A stretch of DNA of 64,000 bases from NCBI GenBank assembly GCA_051747265.1, contig JBNJFY010000009.1, positions 1 to 64,000 of the forward strand. Reading direction: 5' to 3'. This document shows positions 26,967-34,477 of the stretch, piece after piece. Made by a program: the position numbers and the translations under genes. Numbering within the stretch: position 1 is the first letter of the stretch; every line of letters starts with the position of its first letter. The notes beneath the pieces were generated by a model, which saw nothing but the letters and a program-made list of their open reading frames with translations, made no database searches and was not told the origin of the DNA. The DNA is from JBNJFY01 sp051747265 (GTDB lineage: Bacteria > Bacteroidota > Rhodothermia > Balneolales > Balneolaceae).

Positions 26967-27566
26967 TCATTTCCGTTTTCGCATGCGGAGCATTTGACTC
27001 AGCGGTTTTTGACGGGGAAGCTCACGGCCTAAGATGGAGGGTATCTGACTGACGTGCTTAACTTCTTCCACTGAATAAAATGCCTTGGGGACGTAGGTGT
27101 CGATCACTTCCTGGATGAGTGGCCACTGTTTACGTCGAATGATGGTAAAGATCACTTTGACGTTGCCCTCTTTCCCCTGTCCATCTACAGATGTAACTCC
27201 GAAGCCTAGTTCGCGAAGTTTTTCCACCATCTCAGAGGCCTCCTTGGGCGTGATAATTCGATAGATAAGCATCCCTAATTTGATCTTACTTTCGATGGTA
27301 ATGCCTACGTAGTTACCGGCAGCGAAACCAGCGGCATAGGCAATAAGGTTAAAACCGCTATTCAGGTTTTGTAGTACTTCGGTAACTACCACGATCCAGA
27401 TGAGTACTTCGAAGAATCCCAGCAGGGTGGCGTATGCTTTCATGCCGCGGGAGACGAAGATGATGCGTAGTGTCCCGAGGGAGACATCAGCGATGCGGGA
27501 TAGGAAGATCACGATGGGGATTAGATAGACGGGTAGGAATTCGAAGAAACTGATGGTGGATGGCAT
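26967..27566 (-). CDS. DUF2179/UPF0316 family membrane protein
   Basis: The N-terminal part has three predicted membrane segments (about residues 10-30, 42-62 and 68-86), including RIADVSLGTLRIIFVSRGMK and LIAYAAGFAAGNYVGITIES. The C-terminal half is a DUF2179 domain, with VEKLRELGFGVTSVDGQGKE and VIFTIIRRKQWPLIQEVIDT. At 199 residues it is normal for UPF0316. The function is unknown. The gene stands alone between the barrel gene and the tRNA locus. Confidence 0.88.
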   Translation of the reverse strand: MPSTISFFEFLPVYLIPIVIFLSRIADVSLGTLRIIFVSRGMKAYATLLGFFEVLIWIVVVTEVLQNLNSGFNLIAYAAGFAAGNYVGITIESKIKLGMLIYRIITPKEASEMVEKLRELGFGVTSVDGQGKEGNVKVIFTIIRRKQWPLIQEVIDTYVPKAFYSVEEVKHVSQIPSILGRELPRQKPLSQMLRMRKRK

Positions 27567-27662
27567 GTTGGGCTACTGAAGGTTTAGATTTATTTCCAAA
27601 GTTTAAAAATTGGGTTGAATTGCCAAAGAATCCTAGATAGCTGTATAGATTTATTGGCTTTG

Positions 27663-27705
27663 GGCAGCACGTATCATCCGTCAAGCTGACGGATGAACGG
27701 CTGCC
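27663..27705. repeat. Nested hairpin upstream of the DUF2179 gene
   Basis: The outer stem ggcagc/gctgcc (27663-27668, 27700-27705) encloses a 9-bp stem with a 3-nt loop (catccgtca-agc-tgacggatg, 27675-27695). No T-tract follows on either strand beyond those of the adjacent terminator copy. Its function is unknown. Confidence 0.7.
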
Positions 27706-27713
27706 AAAAAATT

Positions 27714-27768
27714 AAAAAAGACACAACCGAGCTAAACAATTGTGCCTTTGGCGGAGAGAGAGGGATTC
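27714..27768 (-). repeat. Degenerate second copy of the tRNA-Ser 3' end and terminator
   Basis: These 55 bases match 27849-27903 at an offset of 135 with about four differences. On the minus strand the block holds the last 19 or so bases of tRNA-Ser (ending in the acceptor strand and CCA) and a second terminator hairpin with a T-tract. The rest of the tRNA is absent, so this is a fragment and not a second tRNA gene. Confidence 0.88.
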
Positions 27769-27847
27769 CCCGGTTCGCTTCGCTCACTTCCCTACGGCGG
27801 GATAGACTTCTCATCCCTCTCTTTGATTATGGAATATTATCTGCATT

Positions 27848-27884
27848 AAAAAAAGGCACAACCGAGTTAAACGATTGTGCCTTT
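27848..27884 (-). terminator. Terminator of tRNA-Ser
   Basis: On the minus strand a 10-bp perfect stem (AAAGGCACAA / TTGTGCCTTT) with a 13-nt loop is followed by a run of T. The stem begins at the encoded CCA end of the tRNA, so the tRNA transcript ends immediately. Confidence 0.9.
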
Positions 27885-27975
27885 GGCGGAGAGAGAGGGA
27901 TTCGAACCCTCGATACCCTGTGAAGGGTATACTCCCTTAGCAGGGGAGCGCTTTCGACCACTCAGCCATCTCTCC
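27884..27975 (-). tRNA. serX: tRNA-Ser (anticodon GCT)
   Basis: The acceptor stem GGAGAGA/TCTCTCC (27969-27975, 27888-27894), discriminator G and encoded CCA (27884-27886) are present. The anticodon stem CTCCC/GGGAG holds the loop CTGCTAA, giving anticodon GCT for AGC/AGT codons. A long variable arm (TACCC/GGGTA) and the T arm GAGGG-TTCGAAT-CCCTC fit the class II serine tRNA. The product serves decoding of serine. The gene symbol is a generic label. Confidence 0.96.
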
Positions 27976-28015
27976 GGGTGGTCGGTACGTGGTGTACCGC
28001 GAATCAATAAGAGCC

Positions 28016-28046
28016 CAAATATAAGGTGTTGGAGTACTCAGGTCAA
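28016..28046 (-). promoter_or_regulatory. Promoter of tRNA-Ser
   Basis: On the minus strand TTGACC (28041-28046) is followed after 17 bases by TATATT (28018-28023). The extended form TATATTTG also matches the Bacteroidota TAnnTTTG element exactly. The start would fall about 35 bases before the mature tRNA. It sits just past the hpt stop. Confidence 0.75.
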
Positions 28047-28054
28047 CGGTGACT

Positions 28055-28621
28055 TTATTTTTTTCCGTCTTGGTCTAAAATATAGATTTGGGCGAGGTTC
28101 CGGCCTTCTTGCGCATAATCTAATCCATAGCCCAAGACGAACAATTTGGGAATCTCAAATCCCACATAATCCAGATCCAATTCGTGTTCGGTGGCTTCAG
28201 TTTTATGTAACAATGTAACCGTAGCAACACTGGCCGGATCATATTTTTCTAGCTTGTCAACCAGATATTTCATGGAAAGTCCGGTATCGACGATATCTTC
28301 AACCAAAATAACGTGCCGACCTTTAATATCGGCATCAATATTTTTCAGATCAGTCACTTTGCCGGAAGACACTTTTTCATCACCATAGCTGCTCAGCTTT
28401 AGGAAGTCAGCCTCACAGGGTATGGTTACGTGTCGCATCAAGTCGGCCATAAAGATGAAGGCACCGTTTAAGACTCCAATAAAAATTGGGCGCTTCCTTT
28501 TATAACGTTCATTGATATCCGAACCGATCTCCGCGGTTCGAGCCTTAATTTCTTCTTTAGTTAAATAGAGTTTAAAGGGTTCGCCGTTACAAATTACACG
28601 ATCGGGGCTATAGAGGGTCAT
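28055..28621 (-). CDS. hpt: Hypoxanthine phosphoribosyltransferase
   Basis: The enzyme salvages hypoxanthine and guanine with PRPP. It has the PRPP-binding motif HVILVEDIVDTGLSMKYLVD at about residues 100-120, KRPIFIGVLNGAFIFMADLM, and the purine-site segment YVGFEIPKLFVLGYGLDYAQ. At 188 residues it is standard. Its ATG overlaps the tilS stop, the common tilS-hpt pairing. Confidence 0.96.
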   Translation of the reverse strand: MTLYSPDRVICNGEPFKLYLTKEEIKARTAEIGSDINERYKRKRPIFIGVLNGAFIFMADLMRHVTIPCEADFLKLSSYGDEKVSSGKVTDLKNIDADIKGRHVILVEDIVDTGLSMKYLVDKLEKYDPASVATVTLLHKTEATEHELDLDYVGFEIPKLFVLGYGLDYAQEGRNLAQIYILDQDGKK

Positions 28622-29988
28622 TCGTTTCCTGAATCTGCTTTTTGGATCACTAAACAGCTTGTGGTAGAGGCGTCACATTTGGCCGGTTCGGCGATGACAC
28701 CAGACAGAGGCCTATTTTGAATTGGCGGAAAGATAACGGCACAAATGGATTCTTCAAAAGTGAGTATCACTTGGGCACTTCTGCGCAGATGCGAAGGGAC
28801 CTTATTATCAGTGAGAATATCAGATATCTTTTTCTCACCCCGCATTCCCAATGGCCGCATCCGATCACCGGGCCGCCAGGTTCGAATCCTGATGGGCCAA
28901 CTCAATTTAGCTGCATCCACACAAACTAGCTGTAACCACTCTTGGGGGTCCAGACGCGCCAACGACAATTTCAGGGTATGCGTCGTAGCCGGCAACTCCT
29001 CCTGATTGAAAACTGAGGGTTGCTCATCACTATCCTGCCTATGGGGAAGTTCGTCCACCACCAAACGATTACGATCTGCCCAAATGGCCAGCTCATCGGA
29101 TATGGGGATGTATTTCCCGCTCTGTAAATCTCCCAATTGTTCTCCTAATTCCTGTAGCAAACGCTGCGATAAGATCAGATCCGCATCTTTTCTCCGGATC
29201 CAGTGATTTAAGACGGAAATTCGCAAATCCGGGGGAAGATCCAGCCAGGGCTCCAGCTTAATGCATTCCTCCGGATCGGTGAGTTGGGTCAACATCCAAT
29301 CCAGCGATTGCGCAAATTGTCGCGCGTAGTCAGGCAGCCGCAATAGATTTTGCTGCCAACCGGGAAACAGTTTATTCAGTTGTGGCATCCATTGATGGCG
29401 TAAAAAATTTCGGGCATATCCGGATTCCTCATTGCTGCTGTCCCAGCGATAGGATTGACCAATATTATCCAGATAGACCCGTAAATCTCTCTTGTTAAAA
29501 TCCAGTAACGGACGAATAATAGGCTTCTGCCAAGTACTCATTCCCGACCATTGTTCAGGTCCGGCACCTCGCATCACTTTTTGCAGTATGGTTTCCAGTT
29601 GATCTTCCCGATGATGAGCCACCGCGATAGCGGAAGCCTGCACTTCCTCCGCGTATTTTCGAAAAGTCTGGTAGCGCTGGGAACGAGCCCAATTCTGAAA
29701 ATTTCCTACAGCTTCTGATTGAGGCGCTTGGATGGTTTTCAACAAAATTCCTCGTTTTTCGCATAACTGGTTCACAAAGGCTTGATCCCTATCAGACTCT
29801 TCCCCTCGGGCCTGATAGTTAATATGAACCGCCACCAACGGCCAACCCATGCGATGAAGCATACACAGCAGTGCTACCGAATCGGAACCACCGCTCACCC
29901 CTACAATAATGGGGCGATCTGGAGGCAAGTACTCAGCAAGTACGGCACGCACTCGCTGCTCAATCGGTAATAATTCGGATCTGTTCAT
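28618..29988 (-). CDS. tilS: tRNA(Ile)-lysidine synthetase TilS
   Basis: The enzyme attaches lysine to C34 of tRNA-Ile(CAU), allowing AUA decoding. The PP-loop ATP site is PIIVGVSGGSDSVALLCMLH (about residues 25-44), followed by VAHHREDQLETILQKVMRGA. A substrate-binding middle domain precedes a C-terminal domain with RTWRPGDRMRPLGMRGEKKI and SDILTDNKVPSHLRRSAQVI. At 456 residues it is full length. It overlaps both birA (29 bases) and hpt (4 bases), so this is a tightly packed operon. Confidence 0.96.
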   Translation of the reverse strand: MNRSELLPIEQRVRAVLAEYLPPDRPIIVGVSGGSDSVALLCMLHRMGWPLVAVHINYQARGEESDRDQAFVNQLCEKRGILLKTIQAPQSEAVGNFQNWARSQRYQTFRKYAEEVQASAIAVAHHREDQLETILQKVMRGAGPEQWSGMSTWQKPIIRPLLDFNKRDLRVYLDNIGQSYRWDSSNEESGYARNFLRHQWMPQLNKLFPGWQQNLLRLPDYARQFAQSLDWMLTQLTDPEECIKLEPWLDLPPDLRISVLNHWIRRKDADLILSQRLLQELGEQLGDLQSGKYIPISDELAIWADRNRLVVDELPHRQDSDEQPSVFNQEELPATTHTLKLSLARLDPQEWLQLVCVDAAKLSWPIRIRTWRPGDRMRPLGMRGEKKISDILTDNKVPSHLRRSAQVILTFEESICAVIFPPIQNRPLSGVIAEPAKCDASTTSCLVIQKADSGNE

Positions 29989-30757
29989 AGGAATAATCCT
30001 GCTGCTCTCCGTTTTTATGTGTTACACTTAAATGGCCCTGTTCGTTGATGCCATTAATCCATGAGGGCTCACTAAGTAGTTGACCATCCAATGTTATCTG
30101 GCACCATTCTTCCGCTCCATCCAAGTGGGTATTGATCTCCTCAATAAGGGCTGGATCCTGCTGATACCAGCGACGGTATTGATATTCCAGGCGCCCACAT
30201 ATTTCTGCTAGCAACTCTTCCCGTTTAAAAATCTGTCCGGTTAACTGGCGCAATGAGGTAGCTTCATTTCGTAACGAACCTGGAAAAGTATTTTGATTGA
30301 CGTTAACCCCTAAACCGATCACCAACCGATCCATTCGGTTCCCACTGAATACCGTTTCGGTAAGGATACCCACCCATTTTTGCCCGAGGCAGCGTACATC
30401 GTTGGGCCACTTAATGGAACTGGATGGTTGCTCCCTGGTTTGATGGGCCTGATGGGTTTTTACTAAGGCCAGAGCAAAAGCCAAGGTTAAAACAGTCAGG
30501 CGATCTGAATGAGCCGGTTGGAGCACCAGGCTAAACGTTAAATTTTGGCCGCGAGACGATTTCCACTTGCGATCGTATTGCCCCCGACCTTGTTGTTGAT
30601 CATCCGTTATAAACAAAGCCCCGTGCGTGTCTTGGCCGGCCCGATCCTGCTTCGCCCACGTGTTTGTCGAATCAACTGCTTCACGATAATTGAGCACACG
30701 GCCCAACCACTGTGTTTGTATCAATGAGAGATAGCGGTGGGCATCAAAGGTTGACAT
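29960..30757 (-). CDS. birA: Biotin-[acetyl-CoA-carboxylase] ligase, no DNA-binding domain
   Basis: The enzyme attaches biotin to carrier proteins. The biotinyl-AMP loop is QQQGRGQYDRKWKSSRGQNL, and SSIKWPNDVRCLGQKWVGIL includes the catalytic lysine. At 265 residues it lacks the N-terminal helix-turn-helix of the E. coli repressor form, so it should be an enzyme only. It lies between the sugar isomerase and tilS. Confidence 0.95.
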   Translation of the reverse strand: MSTFDAHRYLSLIQTQWLGRVLNYREAVDSTNTWAKQDRAGQDTHGALFITDDQQQGRGQYDRKWKSSRGQNLTFSLVLQPAHSDRLTVLTLAFALALVKTHQAHQTREQPSSSIKWPNDVRCLGQKWVGILTETVFSGNRMDRLVIGLGVNVNQNTFPGSLRNEATSLRQLTGQIFKREELLAEICGRLEYQYRRWYQQDPALIEEINTHLDGAEEWCQITLDGQLLSEPSWINGINEQGHLSVTHKNGEQQDYSYEQIRIITD

Positions 30758-30769
30758 CAGTATCGTAAC

Positions 30770-31825
30770 CTAATCCAGTTCGGCCAATTGGCTTTTCAAC
30801 AGATCGATTTTTGCGATCGGTGTGGGGTCCACATTGGTTAATATTGCCAAATATATGCTTACCCAATCGCCTAGCTGAATCAAGGAAAACATGCGTGTTA
30901 GGCGACTCTCCCCCTGAGATTGCAAACGATGTAGTGCCTGAACCTGATCTTGTATCAAATTCTTGGTGATATCCAGGCGATGCGTTACCCGTTCATCATC
31001 ATCTTTATCGTGCAGCATGATCACACTCAGGCGTCCGGTCAGATGCGCGATCTGTTCCCAGCCCACAATCTCGTTGTGGTTCATTTCGGGTAGTACATTT
31101 CCATAGGCTAGCGTTTTGGCATTTTCTTCCATTTGCCCTCGCCAACGCAACATAACCGGTTCCATGCGCACATTATCACAATAAATGATAGGCAGCGAAT
31201 CAACCATATCCCCGGCAATGGACAGCGCTATATTCCCTTCCAAATCCATATACAGTGGAACTTGTTCTTCCAGAAATGCCTGCGTTTCTTGCAAGGCGCG
31301 TTCCCCATCTTCCGGAATCCAACCCAAATGCTGGATCAATCGAAAGAGCGGTACAAAACTGTAGGCCAGAGCAGCCCGTGGTGGCATCCCACCGGGAATC
31401 TTCATGTAATCGAACTCCTCTTTCTGAGCTAATTTCATGAGCATACCATTGGAGGTTACGGCAACGCGTTGTGCCCCCCGACGGCCGGCTTCTTGAAATG
31501 CAGTCAGAGTTTCTTCGGTATTGCCTGAAAAGCTACAACCGACAACCAAAGTGTGCTCATCAACCCAAGCGGGCAGCTCATAATGTCGTACGACCTGTAC
31601 CGGTACGGGTGCGGTATCTGAGATATAGGCCCGGATTAGATCCGCACCGATAGCGGATCCCCCCATGCCTACCAAACAGATGCCTTTAAGACGATCCCTA
31701 TCAATAGATGGCTTCCAACCATCAGTAAGCGCCACAATCTCTTTCCAGTGAGAAGGAAACTGGCGCATTAAATCCCACATCCCCTCCGAATCCAACTTCT
31801 GAATTATTTCCTCTGTTATGCTCAT
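30770..31825 (-). CDS. Bifunctional phosphoglucose/phosphomannose isomerase
   Basis: This SIS-domain enzyme family interconverts glucose-6-P or mannose-6-P with fructose-6-P. It has the tandem SIS layout with ICLVGMGGSAIGADLIRAY, VGCSFSGNTEETLTAFQEAG and the C-terminal VLPEMNHNEIVGWEQIAHLT containing the family histidine. At 351 residues it is normal for the archaeal/bacterial bifunctional type and much shorter than classical Pgi. It lies 42 bases after ptsI. Confidence 0.92.
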   Translation of the reverse strand: MSITEEIIQKLDSEGMWDLMRQFPSHWKEIVALTDGWKPSIDRDRLKGICLVGMGGSAIGADLIRAYISDTAPVPVQVVRHYELPAWVDEHTLVVGCSFSGNTEETLTAFQEAGRRGAQRVAVTSNGMLMKLAQKEEFDYMKIPGGMPPRAALAYSFVPLFRLIQHLGWIPEDGERALQETQAFLEEQVPLYMDLEGNIALSIAGDMVDSLPIIYCDNVRMEPVMLRWRGQMEENAKTLAYGNVLPEMNHNEIVGWEQIAHLTGRLSVIMLHDKDDDERVTHRLDITKNLIQDQVQALHRLQSQGESRLTRMFSLIQLGDWVSIYLAILTNVDPTPIAKIDLLKSQLAELD

Positions 31826-31867
31826 AATAGTATCGGTTTATCGAAGCCTAATTGTTATGAATGTTGC

Positions 31868-33586
31868 TTAGTCAAATGCCTCAAAATACTCTTCCACTTG
31901 TTGGCTGGAGGTTGCCGAACGCACCTGATTGGCAAATGTCTCCAATTCATCAATAGTGCGGGATCGCAGTAACGATTTTACTTCCCCGATAGAGGAAGGG
32001 GCCATACTAAGCGATCGAATTCCCATTCCCAACAGCGCTGCAGCAGCGGCGGGTTCAGAAGCGAGTTCGCCACATACCGCAACCGGTATTCCCGCGTTTA
32101 GGCCCGCTTGCGCAGTCTGATCGATCAACTTCCACACAGCCGGATGGTGCTGCTGAAACAACTGTGAAATGCGATCATTACCGCGATCAACGGCCATGGT
32201 ATATTGTGTTAAATCATTCGTACCGATGCTGAAAAAATCAACCTCTTGAGCGAACTGTTCCGCTTGAAGAGCCACGCTAGGCACCTCAACCATAATTCCT
32301 ACCGGCATCTGCTCATCTACCGGCTCATCTTCCTCGCGCATTTCATCATACACTTCCCTGAGTACGTGACGGACCTTCCGCACTTCATCGATAACCGAAA
32401 CCATGGGAACCATCAAGCGAACCCGTCCGGGATAGCGACCGGCCACATCAGCAATGGCTTTAAGTTGATCTCGCAACAAACTGGGCGATTGCAATAACAT
32501 ACGTATACCGCGCCATCCCAAAAACGGATTGGCTTCCCAGTAATCTCCTTCAAAGAACTTATCACCACCCACATCAAACAGCCGGATGGTTACCGGGCCA
32601 TTGATCCCAGTCAGCATGTGCTCATAAAATTGTTCTTGAGTTTCCACATCCTCAAATAGGCCTCGCGAGATATAGAGTGATTCGGTGCGAAGCAATCCAA
32701 TGCCATCCGCATGGTAGTGAGCCACATTTTCCAACTCCTGCTCAAATTCAACATTGGCCTGCAATTCAAAAGGGGTCCCATCTTGGGTCACATTCTCTTT
32801 GGCCAATATCTTCTGCAGATGTTTCTCCCTGCGTTCCAGCTCCTTAATTTTGTTCTGGTATTGAGTTCGGGTCTCCGAACTGGGATTGAGAATACATTTG
32901 CCAGTAAATCCATCAATAATGATTTCGTCGCCATCATGTGCCTGCGAGGTAATCTGCTGGAGCCCGGCCACGGCGGGTATCCCCATAGATCGGGCAATGA
33001 TGGAGGTATGTGAGGTGATTCCCCCGTGATCCATGGCTAGTGCTTCCAGATTATGGCCGGCAAACTGCGCGATTTCGGAAGGGGTGAGTTCATCAGTGAC
33101 CACAATACCAGAGGAAATGGAAGTATGGGGAGAGCTGCGTCGAATAATGTGAATGAGTTTATCACGCACATCCTCGATGTCTACGATCCGCTCTTTCATT
33201 AAGGCATTTCCTGATTGTTCCAGCCGCTGTATATAGCCTCGAAATGCCTTATAGATGGCATAATCCACATTGGTATGCTCCTCTTCTATCAGATAATTAA
33301 TCTGTTTCTGCAATTCCGGATCATGTAGAATTTCGATCTGGGTATCTAATATGGTGGCCAGTTCTGGATCCGCTCCTTCCGCCAGTCGTTTCAGCTCCCG
33401 TTCCAGGGTATGCAGTGCATATTCAAACCGCCGTTGGTGGACGGTTACCAGCTCATCGGATAGGGTTATGGGTTTAGCGATTAATTCCTTGCGTTTGTAG
33501 ACACACAATTCCCCCATGGCCAATCCATTACTGGCCGCAACACCTTCGATGATAATTTCCTTACCGTTGCTGGAATGCTCAGTCAT
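31868..33586 (-). CDS. ptsI: PTS Enzyme I (PEP-protein phosphotransferase)
   Basis: Enzyme I passes phosphate from PEP to HPr. The phospho-histidine is His193 in DHGGITSHTSIIARSMGIPA. The PEP-binding barrel has GIGLLRTESLYISRGLFEDV, VDFFSIGTNDLTQYTMAVDR and GIPVAVCGELASEPAAAAAL, with the active-site cysteine. At 572 residues it is full length. It follows ptsH by 15 bases. No EIIB or EIIC gene is in the window, so the chain may feed regulatory or EIIA-like targets. Confidence 0.96.
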   Translation of the reverse strand: MTEHSSNGKEIIIEGVAASNGLAMGELCVYKRKELIAKPITLSDELVTVHQRRFEYALHTLERELKRLAEGADPELATILDTQIEILHDPELQKQINYLIEEEHTNVDYAIYKAFRGYIQRLEQSGNALMKERIVDIEDVRDKLIHIIRRSSPHTSISSGIVVTDELTPSEIAQFAGHNLEALAMDHGGITSHTSIIARSMGIPAVAGLQQITSQAHDGDEIIIDGFTGKCILNPSSETRTQYQNKIKELERREKHLQKILAKENVTQDGTPFELQANVEFEQELENVAHYHADGIGLLRTESLYISRGLFEDVETQEQFYEHMLTGINGPVTIRLFDVGGDKFFEGDYWEANPFLGWRGIRMLLQSPSLLRDQLKAIADVAGRYPGRVRLMVPMVSVIDEVRKVRHVLREVYDEMREEDEPVDEQMPVGIMVEVPSVALQAEQFAQEVDFFSIGTNDLTQYTMAVDRGNDRISQLFQQHHPAVWKLIDQTAQAGLNAGIPVAVCGELASEPAAAAALLGMGIRSLSMAPSSIGEVKSLLRSRTIDELETFANQVRSATSSQQVEEYFEAFD

Positions 33587-33601
33587 GTGTCTTTAAACTA
33601 T

Positions 33602-33868
33602 CTAATCTTCGCCAAATCCATTCTCGATTAATTCAACGACAGCTTCCATAGCATCTTCTTCATCCGGACCATCCATTTCTAATTCTAATTCAGCGCCTTG
33701 CTCGGCGGCCAGGGTCATGACACCTAAAATACTTTTTCCATTCACTCTATATCCAAACAAATGAATGTAAAAATCGGAATTATATTGACTCGCCAATCGA
33801 ACTAACGCGGCTGCCGGTCGTGCGTGCAGTCCCGCCTTATTAGGAATAGTAACAGTTTCTTTAATCAT
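33602..33868 (-). CDS. ptsH: Phosphocarrier protein HPr
   Basis: I place the start at the ATG at 33868, giving the canonical 88-residue MIKETVTIPNKAGLHARPAA; a longer reading would add 39 residues unlike the family. His15 (AGLHARPAA) is the Enzyme I site. Ser46 (VNGKSILGVMTLAA) is also present, the site used by HPr kinase/phosphorylase where that enzyme exists. It is the first gene of ptsH-ptsI-isomerase-birA-tilS-hpt. Confidence 0.95.
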   Translation of the reverse strand: MIKETVTIPNKAGLHARPAAALVRLASQYNSDFYIHLFGYRVNGKSILGVMTLAAEQGAELELEMDGPDEEDAMEAVVELIENGFGED

Positions 33869-34129
33869 GTGTATGTTTTTTTGTAATGCCCCATAATATA
33901 CAGAACAGTCCCGCCCTGCTCTACTAACTTTAGCCCGCAATTCTAACCACGTTATTATATAAATATATTTATCTCCATGAGCCACAATTGGTTATACCAA
34001 TAGCGCACGCAAAATAAGACCAACTGACGGTTAATCACGACAAAATGTGGGTTAGTAGCAGCGGGTATTGGTGTTAGGAGTCCTAGTTTCTTATTTTCAG
34101 CATTCGAAAACTCACATAAAATCTGGATT

Positions 34130-34417
34130 ATGTCTGTAACCAAAGACGAAGTTAACTATATCGCCGATCTGGCCCGCTTGCAGTTGGATGATCAGGAAGC
34201 CCAATACCTGGCTCATGATATGAATCGCATTTTGGAATTCGTGGAAACGCTCAACGAGCTGGATACCGAAGATGTGGAACCGTTGGAACATGTTATTGAG
34301 CTGGAAACCCAATTCCGCGAGGATAAAGTGGGTGACCAACTACCACATGAGGAAGCGCTGAAAAACGCTCCGGATGCCGATTCTGATTATATACGCGTTC
34401 CCCGGGTTATTGAGTAG
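34130..34417 (+). CDS. gatC: Asp/Glu-tRNA(Asn/Gln) amidotransferase subunit C
   Basis: GatC stabilises the GatA-GatB complex that converts Glu-tRNA(Gln) or Asp-tRNA(Asn). It has VTKDEVNYIADLARLQLDDQ, MNRILEFVETLNELDTEDVE and LRED-type FREDKVGDQLPHEEALKNAP, all family landmarks. At 95 residues it is standard. gatA and gatB are not in the window. It diverges from ptsH and lies 60 bases before the YfhO gene. Confidence 0.95.
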   Translation: MSVTKDEVNYIADLARLQLDDQEAQYLAHDMNRILEFVETLNELDTEDVEPLEHVIELETQFREDKVGDQLPHEEALKNAPDADSDYIRVPRVIE

Positions 34418-34477
34418 ATCTAAGCCTTTCCCCTGCTTTTCTAGTTAGTTAGAAATTTTTGTAAATCAACGCAATTT

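Noticed and set aside
27714..27768. A second functional tRNA-Ser gene
   Set aside because: Only the 3' end and terminator are repeated; no anticodon, D or T arms are present.
27693..28218. Plus-strand open frames spanning the tRNA-Ser locus
   Set aside because: They run through the tRNA, its terminator and the repeated fragment; the locus is an RNA gene on the other strand.
33869..33985. N-terminal extension of HPr by 39 residues
   Set aside because: The extension does not resemble HPr, whereas the internal ATG gives the standard 88-residue protein.
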